Source: Desulfovibrio piger
GTDB taxonomy: Bacteria > Desulfobacterota > Desulfovibrionia > Desulfovibrionales > Desulfovibrionaceae
Length of the DNA stretch: 64,000 bases
Assembly: GCF_012843875.1 (NCBI RefSeq)
Contig: NZ_JABAFY010000003.1
Span: 1 to 64,000 of the forward strand
Direction: 5' to 3'
Under the pieces are notes generated by a model. It was not told the origin of the DNA. It ran no database searches and saw only the letters and a list, made by a program, of their open reading frames with translations. This document shows, piece after piece, positions 25,032-36,143 of the stretch. The translations under genes were made by a program, and so were the position numbers. Each line of letters begins with the position of its first letter. Positions within the stretch are counted from its first letter, which is position 1.

Positions 25032-26846
25032 TCAGTCCCTGCCCGTCCCGTCCGTCTTCCCCGCAGGGCTTTCCGGCAGCAGACGGGTCTCCAGACTGGC
25101 ATCCACCGGCACCTCGCGGCTGTAGAGGATCTTGTCCATGCGCACGGTGCCTGTGCCCGCGCCGCGCATGCTGCGGATGTGGCGCACCTCGGCGTAGAGG
25201 ATGCGCGCCCGGGCCGCGTCCTTCTGCCAGCTCTTGCAGGCCGCCAGCGCCCCGGCCTGGTCCAGGGTGCGCTCCGGAACTTCCTGTCCGGCATGGGCCC
25301 GGCGGATGATGACGTGCGAGCCGGGGCCGCCGTCGGTATGCAGCCAGATGTCGTGGGCCGCGGCCAGCTTGCGGGCCGCGATGTTGCCCTTGGCGTCACG
25401 GCCGCGCAGCAGGGCAAAGCCGTCATCACTGACGAAGAGCTGCACGTTGCGCGGCAGGGCCGCACCGCGCAGGGCCCCCAGCGCCACCGTGTTCCTGTCG
25501 GGCTTCCCGGCCTCTCCCGCGGCGTGCCCGATACCGCCCAGCAGGGCTTCCTGCCGGGCCGCCTGCACGGTGGCCAGTTCGGCCCGCAGCACCGCACGCC
25601 GTTCCGCCAGATGTTCAAGGCCACGCTGCCCGCGCCGGGCCGTATGGAACAGGCGTTCCATATTGTCCCGCACGCTGCGCCGCATATCCAGCTTCACGGT
25701 CTTGCGCGGCGTGTCTTCGTCGCCTTCCTCCGGCGGCGGCAGCACCAGCTCCGGTGCGCGGAAATCCGCAGGCCAGCGCCACAGCCAGGCCTGTAACAGC
25801 AGGCCGTCCTCACGAGCGGCGCACATGCCCAGCAGGCGCTGCTCTTCTTCGTCCAGTTTGGCCAGCAGCTGTTCCAGCTTGCGCAGACGGCGCGACAGGG
25901 GCAGGGCAGCGGCACCGGCGGCGTCGCGTGCGGCCTTTTCCAGCACCAGCTTCTGCCCGGCCTTCTCCACCAGGCCGAGGATGTCTTCCCCCTGTTCCTC
26001 ATGCCAGCCCTGGGCCAGGGCATCCGGCAGGGGCCAGGCCGCGATGCGGCAGGAGGGCCGCTCGCTCCCGGCCTTCTCCTCCGCCTCTCCATCCGGCGGC
26101 GTATAGTAGAACACGTCCCCGCCGCCCAGGCGCAGGTCTTCCAGCAGGGCCTGCCGGTCCAGCTCGTCATACAGGGGCAGGGCACGGCGCAGGGCCGGGG
26201 TCAGTACCGGCCAGTCCCGCCAGTGCGCCAGGGCCTCTTCCAGCTCTCCGGGCTCCGGCCAGCGCAGGGACTCTTCCTGCGGGCTGCGGCTCACGGGCAA
26301 GAAGCGCACCGAGGCCCCTTCGCGCAAGTCCAGCAGCAGCCAGGTGGCCAGGGGCTCCCGCTCCGCGGCCTCGCCGCTCTCCGGCGTCATGTCCGCCATG
26401 TCCGGCTGCGCCCCGCTCTCAGGGGAAAGGCCGTCCTCCTCGCCTTCCGCCGGGCTCCAGAGCACCATCTGGCGGCGCAGGGCCTCTTCGGCCGCGGCCT
26501 CCCCGCCCACCAGCAGCCAGAGCCGGCGGCGGCTGAAGCAGCAGACCGTGGCCAGGATACGGTGCCCGGCCAGATATTTGCGCAGGCGCATGACCGGGGC
26601 CGAGGGGGCCCGTCCGGCGGCCAGACGGCTGCGGGAAAGGAAGAGGAAGGGTTCCTTGCGTGCGGCGCGCAGGCACAGCTGGCACTTGCGGCTGCCACCT
26701 GTCTGGCCGTAGCTCTGGCCGCGCGCGGCCAGGTTGATGTTGAAAGCCAGCAGGCCGGGGGCCGGTTCCTGCACCTTTTCCAGCCAGCCGCCGATGATGC
26801 GCGGGGCGAGCTCCTCGCAAAAACGGGAAAAAAGATGGGCGTCCAT
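25032..26846 (-). CDS. NFACT-family (RqcH/FbpA-like) protein
   Basis: A 604-residue protein of the NEMF/FbpA/Caliban/Tae2 group. The NFACT-N domain occupies residues 1-180, a central helical coiled-coil region about 300-430 (LPLSRRLRKLEQLLAKLDEEEQRLLG... and ERLFHTARRGQRGLEHLAERRAVLRAEL), and the C-terminal NFACT-R (DUF814) domain about 465-595 with LFVSDDGFALLRGRDAKGNIAARKL and DIWLHTDGGPGSHVIIRR. In Bacillus the relative binds split 50S subunits and adds alanine tails to stalled chains. Here the Asp-Arg pair needed for tailing seems replaced by Arg-Arg in CFSRRRLWL (about residue 115). The start at 26846 begins the domain exactly. It follows the dksA-like gene on the same strand but behind a terminator. 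Confidence 0.85.
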   Translation of the reverse strand: MDAHLFSRFCEELAPRIIGGWLEKVQEPAPGLLAFNINLAARGQSYGQTGGSRKCQLCLRAARKEPFLFLSRSRLAAGRAPSAPVMRLRKYLAGHRILATVCCFSRRRLWLLVGGEAAAEEALRRQMVLWSPAEGEEDGLSPESGAQPDMADMTPESGEAAEREPLATWLLLDLREGASVRFLPVSRSPQEESLRWPEPGELEEALAHWRDWPVLTPALRRALPLYDELDRQALLEDLRLGGGDVFYYTPPDGEAEEKAGSERPSCRIAAWPLPDALAQGWHEEQGEDILGLVEKAGQKLVLEKAARDAAGAAALPLSRRLRKLEQLLAKLDEEEQRLLGMCAAREDGLLLQAWLWRWPADFRAPELVLPPPEEGDEDTPRKTVKLDMRRSVRDNMERLFHTARRGQRGLEHLAERRAVLRAELATVQAARQEALLGGIGHAAGEAGKPDRNTVALGALRGAALPRNVQLFVSDDGFALLRGRDAKGNIAARKLAAAHDIWLHTDGGPGSHVIIRRAHAGQEVPERTLDQAGALAACKSWQKDAARARILYAEVRHIRSMRGAGTGTVRMDKILYSREVPVDASLETRLLPESPAGKTDGTGRD

Positions 26847-26896
26847 AGATATTGCCGGGGATGTCCTTACCGGCGCGAAGCCGGAGCAAAAAACAG

Positions 26897-26922
26897 AAAA
26901 ACGGGCCGGAGCCCGTTTTTTT
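26897..26922 (-). terminator. Bidirectional-looking intrinsic terminator
   Basis: AAAAACGGGC (26897-26906) pairs with GCCCGTTTTT (26911-26920) around CGGA. It ends the dksA-like transcript on the minus strand, 53 bases after its stop, upstream of the NFACT gene. Confidence 0.88.
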
Positions 26923-26974
26923 GTGAAAAGGTCAAAGGATGCCGCGCTCCGGCGGCACAGGTCAAGGATGCGCG

Positions 26975-27337
26975 CTAGTCGCCGCGCAGATGTTCGTCCT
27001 CTTCCTGCTTGGCCTTGCAGTTGATGCACAGACGGGTGACAGGACGGGCCTTGAGACGGGGGATGGCGATCTCTTCGCCGCATTCGTCGCAAATACCGTA
27101 GGTGCCGTCGTCGATGCGCTGCAACGCGGACTGGATCTTACGGATCAGGCGGCGTTCGCGGTCACGGATGCGCAGGGTGAAGGCGCGGTCGGATTCAGCG
27201 GTAGCCCGGTCAGCAGGGTCGGCAAAGACTTCGTTGCTGTCCGTGAGCTCTTCGATGGTGGAGTCGCCCTTCTGCTTGGCTTCCTCCAGCATGCTGGTGA
27301 GGAGCTTGCGGAAATACTCTATATCCTTCTGGTCCAT
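26975..27337 (-). CDS. dksA: DksA-type transcription regulator
   Basis: A 120-residue DksA/TraR protein. The N-terminal part forms the helical hairpin that enters the RNA polymerase secondary channel, with Asp-rich residues near the tip (ELTDSNEVFADPADRATAESD, about residues 31-51; the Asp-x-x-Asp tip DPADRA is present). The C4 zinc finger is complete: C-x2-C in CDECGEEIAI and C-x2-C in RLCINCKA with 17 residues between. It acts with ppGpp in relatives to reset rRNA and amino-acid promoters. The start at 27337 has GGGAGG upstream. A promoter-like pair TTTACA and TAATGA with 17-bp spacing lies at 27407-27435, overlapped by a 9-bp inverted repeat, so the gene may be repressed or self-controlled there. 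Confidence 0.92.
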   Translation of the reverse strand: MDQKDIEYFRKLLTSMLEEAKQKGDSTIEELTDSNEVFADPADRATAESDRAFTLRIRDRERRLIRKIQSALQRIDDGTYGICDECGEEIAIPRLKARPVTRLCINCKAKQEEDEHLRGD

Positions 27338-27389
27338 ATAAGCCTCCCAAAACTGGCCCTGTAGGCACGATTTTGGCATTGTTGCCCCA

Positions 27390-27435
27390 TAATGAGGAAT
27401 CGCTCCTCATTACCCGGAAAAAGTTATCTTGTAAA
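27390..27435 (-). promoter_or_regulatory. Putative dksA promoter with overlapping inverted repeat
   Basis: On the minus strand TTTACA (plus 27430-27435) and TAATGA (plus 27407-27412) are 17 bases apart. A perfect inverted repeat TAATGAGGA-5 bases-TCCTCATTA spans 27390-27412 and covers the -10, about 55 bases before the dksA start. The -10 is poor, so an activator or repressor site, or an RNA hairpin, are all possible. Confidence 0.45.
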
Positions 27436-27446
27436 GCGGTACGCGC

Positions 27447-28592
27447 CTATTCCCCCGCCTCCTCCTGCGGCGGGATGCCGTGCAGGCGTGCTTTCTGCTC
27501 GGCACGCAGTTCTTCGCGGGCCGGCACCCAGGCCGGTTCCTGCCAGATGCCCTCACGCGAGGGCAGCACCTCGCCCTGCCAGCCGCCGCCCAGCCAGCTG
27601 GCCCGCACGCCCACGGGGGCCCCCAGGCGCACGGCCTTGCCGGAGTAGGAGGCCATCAGGGCCGCCGCCGCACGCAGCACCTCTTCCGGCCATGTACGGC
27701 CCCCGCAGGCCACGGCCAGCGGACCGGGGATGTCGGCCAGATGGATCTTGGCATCGTCCTTGCCCAGTACCGTGTGCAGGGCCTGGTTGTCGGCACTGGT
27801 GCGGCCGATGGCCAGCCAGTAGTCCCGGCCGTCCTGCTGCGCCCAGAACTGCCGCCCCAGATTGGAGAGTTTGAAGGCCCGCGTATCAGGCTCGGGCCAG
27901 CGGGAGAGCACGGGCCAGTAGCGGCGGGCGTTCTCCTTGTCCGCCAGACGGCAACCGCCGCCGGGCGTGGGGATCTCGGGCAGCTGGTACTTTTTGGCCA
28001 GTTCCAGCTGGTCCTTGCGGCCGCGCCCGCTGATGCCCAGCAGACGGGAACGGTCCACGAAGCCCTCCTCCTCGGCGGGTGTGGGCGCCAGATGCAGGGC
28101 GCTCAGAGGACGCAGCAGGATGTCCTGCACCCCGGCATCGCGGCGGATGGCGTTGAGCACGTCCCGGCGCTGCGACATGGGACGCTGCCCCATGACCTCG
28201 CCCGTGGCCAGCAGGCGCGCGCCGATGCTCTCCATGTAAAGGCGGGCATGGCGCAGGAGCAGGATCTTGCAGTCCACGCAGGGGTTCATGACCTTGCCGA
28301 AGCCGTGGGCCGGACGGGCACGCAGCATGGCGCAAAAATCGTCGCTCACGTCCAGGGTGCGGATGTCCAGCCCGTAGAGGTTGCTCCAGCGCTCCACGGC
28401 GCCGGGATCACCGAAGAAGGGGGAATGGCAGTGCAGGCAGCAGACCCGCAGGCCCTGTTCCTCCAGGACCTTGGCCGCCAGGATGCTGTCCAGGCCGCCG
28501 GAAAAAAGCACGACCACATCCACCGGCCGCTGGTCAGCATTGACCATGCCGGGCGCGGCGGGGGTCTGGAAATCGGAGGGAGTGTTCATCAT
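27447..28592 (-). CDS. PP-loop tRNA 2-thiouridylase-like protein
   Basis: A 381-residue ATP-pyrophosphatase. The PP-loop FSGGLDS lies at residues 30-36 and is followed by VCCLHCHSPFFGD; a second conserved block reads KVMNPCVDCKILLLRHARLYMESIGARLLATGEVMGQRPMSQ, with a Cys-x2-Cys pair, and IPTPGGGCRLADKE supplies another cysteine. This is the layout of the MnmA/ThiI-related group often annotated as tRNA thiolation enzymes in sulfate reducers and archaea; sulfur carriers and the modified tRNA position are not determined. The C-terminal third (about residues 255-381) is a family-specific domain. Two ATGs (28592, 28589) are open with AAGG upstream. No other gene follows in the same direction without a gap. 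Confidence 0.8.
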   Translation of the reverse strand: MMNTPSDFQTPAAPGMVNADQRPVDVVVLFSGGLDSILAAKVLEEQGLRVCCLHCHSPFFGDPGAVERWSNLYGLDIRTLDVSDDFCAMLRARPAHGFGKVMNPCVDCKILLLRHARLYMESIGARLLATGEVMGQRPMSQRRDVLNAIRRDAGVQDILLRPLSALHLAPTPAEEEGFVDRSRLLGISGRGRKDQLELAKKYQLPEIPTPGGGCRLADKENARRYWPVLSRWPEPDTRAFKLSNLGRQFWAQQDGRDYWLAIGRTSADNQALHTVLGKDDAKIHLADIPGPLAVACGGRTWPEEVLRAAAALMASYSGKAVRLGAPVGVRASWLGGGWQGEVLPSREGIWQEPAWVPAREELRAEQKARLHGIPPQEEAGE

Positions 28593-29083
28593 GGCCCGCC
28601 TTCTACGCGAAAGCGGGGGCAGGAGGCAAGAGCCCGGCCCGGATTTTCACAGCTTTTGGATAGGTTTTTTTCGTCCTGCCGCCTCTGCGGGCCCCGTGCA
28701 GGGATGGGGAAGCTCTTGAGGAGCCGCATCCCCTGCCGCGGCACCCCTTTCCCGGCGAATGGGCCTGCCGTTTGACGGCGCAGACCGAAGGCGCCGTCCG
28801 TCCGCTCCGGCGCGCCTGCACGGCATCGGGGACCTGGAGCGGGATACGGTGCAGGGAGCCGGAGCAGCGCGCCCCTGTCCTGCCGCCGCACAGCCGGCCC
28901 TTCTCCCCTTGACAATTATTGAGATTTATTCCTGAATAACGCAGTTTTTGTGCGCGCCCGCACAGCCGTCCCCCTGCCCGGGGCGTATCCTGTGATGCCC
29001 GGCATGCGCAGGGGCCCGTGCCGTGACGAAGACGGCATCCCCGCAGCCCGCAAGGGCCCGTCCCGGGAGGCCTGCCGCCTTCC
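28593..29083. other. Long intergenic region upstream of recA
   Basis: No gene is convincing in this 491-base stretch. It holds a bulged hairpin at 28698-28736 (GCAGGGATG with CATCCCCTGC, and an inner GCTC/GAGC helix) and a TTGACA hexamer at 28909-28914 with TGAATA 18 bases downstream, pointing towards recA. Either a second recA promoter or a short untranslated RNA could start there. Confidence 0.35.
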
Positions 29084-29112
29084 TTGCCTTGCCGTGCGCG
29101 CTTTGCTATACT
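29084..29112 (+). promoter_or_regulatory. recA promoter
   Basis: TTGCCT (29084-29089) and TATACT (29107-29112) are separated by 17 bases, and the -10 is extended by TGC. It lies 34 bases before the recA start. I could not identify an SOS box by eye. Confidence 0.7.
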
Positions 29113-29145
29113 GCGTTGCTTAAATTTCCTACAGGGAGCGTCTCT

Positions 29146-30228
29146 ATGGCCAAAAAACCGGCCCTTTCTCCTGAAGAAGCCCGCGCCGAAGCCCTGGGCA
29201 CCGCACTTGCCACCATCGAACGCAAGTACGGCAAAGGCGCGGTCATGAAGCTTTCCGACGAAGCCCATGTCAATATCCCCGTCATCCCCACGGGTTCCAT
29301 CGGTCTCGACCTAGCCCTGGGCGTGGGCGGTATCCCGCGCGGCCGTATCACGGAGATCTTCGGCCCCGAATCTTCGGGCAAGACCACCCTTACCCTGCAC
29401 ATCATCGCCGAATGCCAGAAAATGGGCGGCACCTGTGCCTTCGTGGACGCCGAACACGCCCTGGACGTGAACTACGCCCGGCGCCTGGGCGTCAACACCG
29501 ACGAGCTGCTCATCTCCCAGCCCGACTACGGTGAGCAGGCCCTGGACATCGCCGACATGCTGGTGCGTTCCGGCGCCGTGGACCTGGTGGTGGTGGACTC
29601 CGTGGCCGCCCTCATCCCGCAGGCCGAACTGGAAGGCGACATGGGCGAGAGCCAGGTGGGCGGTCATGCTCGCCTCATGTCCCACGCCATGCGCCGCCTT
29701 ACCGGCACCATCCACAAGTCGCGCACGTCCGTGATCTTCATCAACCAGATCCGCATGAAGATCGGCGTCACCGGCTACGGCAGCCCCGAGACCACCACCG
29801 GCGGTAACGCCCTCAAGTTCTACTCCTCGGTGCGCATGGACATCCGCCGCATCCAGACCCTCAAGGACAAGGAAGAGTCCTTCGGTTCCCGCACCCGCGT
29901 GAAGGTGGTCAAGAACAAGGTGGCCCCGCCGTTCCGCAGCGCTACCTTCGACATCCTCTACGGTCAGGGCATCTCCCGCTCGGGCGAGCTCATCGACCTG
30001 GGCCTGGAAGCCAAGATCATCGAGCAGAGCGGCTCGTGGTTCGCTTTCGGCTCCGAAAAGCTGGGCCAGGGCCGCGAAAAGGTCCGTGCCCTGCTGGACG
30101 AGGACCCGGAACTGCGCCGCCAGATCGAAGCCAAGGTCACGGAATTCCTGGGCATGCATCCGCAGGAGTTCATCCCCAGCGAAGAGGATCTGGACGACGG
30201 CAGCGCCGCCATGTCCGATCTGGACTAG
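29146..30228 (+). CDS. recA: Recombinase RecA
   Basis: The 360-residue protein promotes strand exchange in homologous recombination and triggers LexA cleavage. Conserved parts: Walker A GPESSGKT at residues 73-80, Walker [11 protein letters not shown] around 148, loop L1 [18 protein letters not shown], the [37 protein letters not shown] block with loop L2, and [12 protein letters not shown]. The C-terminus is acidic ([16 protein letters not shown]), as in other RecA proteins. AGGGAG stands just before the start. A GC-rich hairpin with a T7 run lies between recA and alaS, so alaS is either separately started or reached by read-through. Confidence 0.99.
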   Translation: MAKKPALSPEEARAEALGTALATIERKYGKGAVMKLSDEAHVNIPVIPTGSIGLDLALGVGGIPRGRITEIFGPESSGKTTLTLHIIAECQKMGGTCAFVDAEHALDVNYARRLGVNTDELLISQPDYGEQALDIADMLVRSGAVDLVVVDSVAALIPQAELEGDMGESQVGGHARLMSHAMRRLTGTIHKSRTSVIFINQIRMKIGVTGYGSPETTTGGNALKFYSSVRMDIRRIQTLKDKEESFGSRTRVKVVKNKVAPPFRSATFDILYGQGISRSGELIDLGLEAKIIEQSGSWFAFGSEKLGQGREKVRALLDEDPELRRQIEAKVTEFLGMHPQEFIPSEEDLDDGSAAMSDLD

Positions 30229-30243
30229 TTTTTTGTGTGCAAC

Positions 30244-30271
30244 GCGGCCCTGCGGGGCCGCCCGTTTTTTT
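30244..30271 (+). terminator. Terminator between recA and alaS
   Basis: GCGGCCC (30244-30250) pairs with GGGCCGC (30255-30261), then CCG and T7. Only 33 bases remain before the alaS start, which leaves little room for a separate promoter, so partial read-through is likely. Confidence 0.8.
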
Positions 30272-30303
30272 ATCGCCCTTCCGGGCAGCAACATGGAGCC
30301 CCT

Positions 30304-32973
<2,670 letters not shown>

Positions 32974-32986
32974 CTTCGTGACTGCC

Positions 32987-33018
32987 GGGGAGGGGCCGCC
33001 GCATCGGCGCCCCTCCCC
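32987..33018 (+). terminator. Hairpin after alaS
   Basis: GGGGAGGGGC (32987-32996) pairs perfectly with GCCCCTCCCC (33009-33018). It is 14 bases past the alaS stop but lacks a T-run, so a terminator role is uncertain. Confidence 0.5.
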
Positions 33019-33228
33019 GTTCCGGCCCCGCAGCCACCGTTTTTCCCTCTGCTTCCGGTAGGCCCCGCGGCCTTCCGGGCAGACAGGCACCATGACGGCG
33101 GGATGATCCTGTCCCGTCCCAGACACTCAGGCCGGGCGTTCCTCCGGGCTTCCCCGCGCCATACCCCCCGCCCCGTGTCCGCTATCCCGGCGGGGCACAA
33201 ACGGCGACTCGCTGTAAAGGATCGTACG

Positions 33229-34410
33229 ATGATCGGTATTTCCAAACTGTATTGCGGTCAGGTGGAGCCCTCCGACGCCCTGCGTTACGGCCGTGAATCC
33301 GGCAACCTGCCCTCGCACCTGCTCCAGTTCTCCAAGGACAAGAAGCCCGTGGTGGTCTGGAACATGACCAAGCGCTGCAACCTGAAATGCGTGCACTGCT
33401 ACGCCCAGGCCGTGCCCGTGGACGGCGCCGACGACATCAGCACCGAACAGGCCAAGACCATGATCGACGACCTGGCCGCCTACGGCGCGCCGGTCATGCT
33501 CTTCTCGGGCGGCGAGCCCCTGGTGCGCAAGGACCTGGTGGAACTGGCCAGCCATGCCACCTCCAAGGGCATGCGCGCCGTCATCTCCACCAACGGCACT
33601 CTCATCACCAAGGAAAAGGCCCGTGAACTCAAGGGGGTGGGCCTCTCCTACGTGGGCATCTCCCTGGACGGCATGGAAGAAGTGCACGACCGTTTCCGCG
33701 GCGTGCCCGGTGCCTTCCGCAAGGCTCTGGAAGGCGTGGCCAACTGCCAGGCCGAAGGCCTGAAGGTGGGCCTGCGCTTCACCATCAACAAGCGTAACGT
33801 GGGCGAGATCCCCGGCATCTTCCGCCTGCTGGCCGACCTGGAAGTGCCCCGCGCCTGTTTCTACCACCTGGTGTACTCGGGCCGCGGTTCCGAGCTCATC
33901 AAGGAAGACCTGGATCACGCCGAGACCCGTCAGGTGCTGGACCTCATCATGGACGAGACCCGCGCCCTGTTCGACGCCGGTAAGCCCAAAGAGATCCTCA
34001 CCGTGGACAACCACGCCGACGGCCCCTATGTGTGGATGCGCATGAAGCGTGAAGATCCCAAGCGCGCCGAAGAGATCTTCGAGCTCCTGCAGTACAACGA
34101 AGGCAACAACTCCGGCCGCGGCATCGGCTGCATCTCCTGGGACGGCAAGGTGCATGCCGACCAGTTCTGGCGCAACCACACCTTCGGCAACGTGCTGGAG
34201 CGCCCCTTCTCCGAGATCTGGGACGACCCCAACATCGAGCTGCTGCACAAGCTCAAGGACAAGAAGGCCCATGTGGGCGGCCGCTGTGCCAAGTGCCGCT
34301 TCCTGAACATCTGCGGCGGCAACTTCCGCGCCCGCGCCGAAGCCTACTACGGCGACGAATGGGCCCAGGACCCCGCCTGCTACCTCACTGACGAAGAGAT
34401 CGGCCTGTAG
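33229..34410 (+). CDS. ahbC: Radical-SAM 12,18-didecarboxysiroheme deacetylase (AhbC)
   Basis: A 393-residue radical-SAM protein of the NirJ/AhbC branch. The cluster motif CNLKCVHC uses Cys50, Cys54 and Cys57; SAM-binding parts FSGGEPLVRKDL and STNGTLIT and the GISLDGMEEVHDRFRG block follow. The C-terminal region carries further cysteines (GCISWDGKVHADQ, RCAKCRFLNICGGNFRARAEAYYGDEWAQDPAC) expected to hold an auxiliary cluster. AhbC removes the two acetate side chains of didecarboxysiroheme to give iron-coproporphyrin III in the siroheme-dependent haem route of sulfate reducers and methanogens. hemB and ahbD lie 740 bases downstream, which supports the call over denitrifier NirJ. AAAGGA precedes the start. 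A strong terminator follows. Confidence 0.92.
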   Translation: MIGISKLYCGQVEPSDALRYGRESGNLPSHLLQFSKDKKPVVVWNMTKRCNLKCVHCYAQAVPVDGADDISTEQAKTMIDDLAAYGAPVMLFSGGEPLVRKDLVELASHATSKGMRAVISTNGTLITKEKARELKGVGLSYVGISLDGMEEVHDRFRGVPGAFRKALEGVANCQAEGLKVGLRFTINKRNVGEIPGIFRLLADLEVPRACFYHLVYSGRGSELIKEDLDHAETRQVLDLIMDETRALFDAGKPKEILTVDNHADGPYVWMRMKREDPKRAEEIFELLQYNEGNNSGRGIGCISWDGKVHADQFWRNHTFGNVLERPFSEIWDDPNIELLHKLKDKKAHVGGRCAKCRFLNICGGNFRARAEAYYGDEWAQDPACYLTDEEIGL

Positions 34411-34428
34411 GCCGTCTGGCAACAAAAT

Positions 34429-34470
34429 AAAAGATCCCGGGATATTGCAATCCCGGGATCTTTTATTTTC
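34429..34470 (+). terminator. Bidirectional terminator between ahbC and dgkA
   Basis: The 15-bp stem AAAAGATCCCGGGAT (34429-34443) with its inverse (34450-34464) has A- and T-rich flanks, suiting the convergent genes on both sides. Confidence 0.92.
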
Positions 34471-34518
34471 AGTACATGGATGCCTCGTCAGCTGTCCTGC
34501 ATCTGGAGTTCATCAAGC

Positions 34519-34899
34519 CTACAGACGACCTAACAAATAGCCGCCCCAGACGGCAGCCAGGAAAAGCTGGGCCGTGAATTGGGCGGCGCTCCCCATATCC
34601 TTGGCCTTCTTGGCCAGCGGATGCCATTCCAGCGAAATACGGTCCACCACGTTCTCGATGGCGCTGTTGAGCAGTTCCACCAGCAGGCAAAGCACCAGCG
34701 GCACGGCCAGCAGGACGGATTCCGTCCAGTCCCGCCCCAGCCAGCAGGCCAGCGGCAGGCCGATCACGGCCAGCAGGCATATCTGCCGGAAAGCCTCCTC
34801 GTCCTGCCAGGCGGCTTTGTAGCCGGCCAGGGAATACCGCGTGGCATTCAGCAGGCGGACCAGTCCCCTCTTTCCCTTCAATTCATTGCGAGCATCCAT
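34519..34899 (-). CDS. dgkA: Diacylglycerol kinase (prokaryotic type)
   Basis: A 126-residue membrane protein with three hydrophobic helices. It keeps the family block AWQDEEAFRQICLLAVI and the signature VELLNSAIENVVDRIS followed by HPLAKKAKDMGSAAQFTA, where the glutamates and asparagine form the active site. It phosphorylates diacylglycerol to phosphatidate at the inner membrane, recycling lipid left from envelope synthesis. ATG 34899 is used; an ATG four codons upstream is also open and neither has a strong ribosome site. It lies head-on to ahbC and back-to-back with hemB, interrupting the haem cluster, and is probably unrelated to it. Confidence 0.93.
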   Translation of the reverse strand: MDARNELKGKRGLVRLLNATRYSLAGYKAAWQDEEAFRQICLLAVIGLPLACWLGRDWTESVLLAVPLVLCLLVELLNSAIENVVDRISLEWHPLAKKAKDMGSAAQFTAQLFLAAVWGGYLLGRL

Positions 34900-35153
34900 A
34901 CACACCCCCATTCACAGCTTTGCCGACCCGCCTTGCATGCCTGCAATCACAGTGGTGCCCGGTGGCTTTTCCCTTGTGGCGTTTTGCGCTATGGTGGCCT
35001 TCTCATCGGAAGGCCCCGTGCCCTGCCGCCCGACGGCATCAGGGCGCAGGCTTTTCCGGGCGCCGGTCTTTCCCGCGATCCCGCCGGGCCGGGGACGAAC
35101 CGTCGCTGTCCTCCCCAAACACAACCGCGGCATTGCCGCATCGAGGTAGAACC

Positions 35154-36143
35154 ATGTCCCAATCCTTCCATCGCGGCAGACGTTTGCGCTGGACCCCCGA
35201 AATCCGCAGCATGGTGCGCGAGACCCCGCCCCTGCTGGCCGAAGATCTCATCATGCCCTACTTTGTGGTGGAGACCGAAGACCAGTCCTTCCGCAAGGAG
35301 ATCGGCGCCATGCCCGGCCAGTACCAGCTGTCGCTGACCGAGCTGGAAAAGCAGGTGGAAAAGGCCGTGGATGACGGCCTGAAGTCCGTGATCCTCTTCG
35401 GCATCCCGGCCGTGAAGGACGAAAAGGCCAGCGGCGCCTATGCCGAAGACGGCATCGTACAGGAAGCCGTGCGTCGCCTCAAGCATCGCTGGCCCTCGCT
35501 CTACGTCATCACCGACGTGTGCCTGTGCGAATACATGAGCCACGGCCACTGCGGCATCCTGACCCCCGGCGGTGCGGTGCTCAATGACCCCACCCTGGAG
35601 CTGCTGGCCAAGACCGCCGTGAGCCATGCCGCCGCCGGTGCCGACATGGTGGCGCCCTCCGACATGATGGACGGCCGCGTGGCCGCCATCCGTCACGCCC
35701 TGGACGAATCCGGCCTGGTCATGGTGCCCATCATGTCCTATGCCGTGAAATACGCCTCGGCCTTCTACGGCCCCTTCCGCGAGGCCGCCGAATCCGCCCC
35801 GGCCTGCGGCGACCGCAAGAGCTACCAGATGGATCCCTGCAACGCCCGTGAAGCCATCATCGAAGCCCTGGCCGACCTGGAAGAAGGCGCCGACTGCCTC
35901 ATCGTCAAGCCCGCCGGTCCCTACATGGACATCATCCGCCAGGTGCGCGACGCCGTGGACGTGCCCCTGTGCGCCTATCAGGTGAGCGGTGAATACAGCA
36001 TGATCCGCGCCGCCGGCCTCAACGGCTGGATCAACGAAGAAGCCGTGATGATGGAAAGCCTGCTGGGCATGAAGCGCGCCGGCGCCAAGATGCTCATCAC
36101 CTACTTCACCGAGACCCTGCTCAAGCAAAGGCTGGTGCGCTGA
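35154..36143 (+). CDS. hemB: Delta-aminolevulinic acid dehydratase (porphobilinogen synthase)
   Basis: A 329-residue TIM-barrel enzyme that condenses two aminolevulinates to porphobilinogen, the first ring of all tetrapyrroles. The zinc-binding stretch is DVCLCEYMSHGHCG (three cysteines, so a Zn-type enzyme), the Schiff-base lysines are in SYAVKYASAFYGPF and IVKPAGPYMD, and GDRKSYQMDPCNAREA and YQVSGEYSM are conserved. GAGGTAGAACC precedes the ATG. Its stop codon shares a base with the ATG of ahbD (TGATG), so the two are translationally coupled. The pairing of an early step with the late Ahb enzymes is typical for Desulfovibrio-like haem clusters. Confidence 0.98.
   Translation: MSQSFHRGRRLRWTPEIRSMVRETPPLLAEDLIMPYFVVETEDQSFRKEIGAMPGQYQLSLTELEKQVEKAVDDGLKSVILFGIPAVKDEKASGAYAEDGIVQEAVRRLKHRWPSLYVITDVCLCEYMSHGHCGILTPGGAVLNDPTLELLAKTAVSHAAAGADMVAPSDMMDGRVAAIRHALDESGLVMVPIMSYAVKYASAFYGPFREAAESAPACGDRKSYQMDPCNAREAIIEALADLEEGADCLIVKPAGPYMDIIRQVRDAVDVPLCAYQVSGEYSMIRAAGLNGWINEEAVMMESLLGMKRAGAKMLITYFTETLLKQRLVR

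Noticed and set aside
33229-34410. NirJ of haem d1 synthesis for the first radical-SAM gene
   Set aside because: No nitrite reductase or other nir genes are present, while hemB, AhbD and an Ahb-type decarboxylase follow, which fits AhbC.
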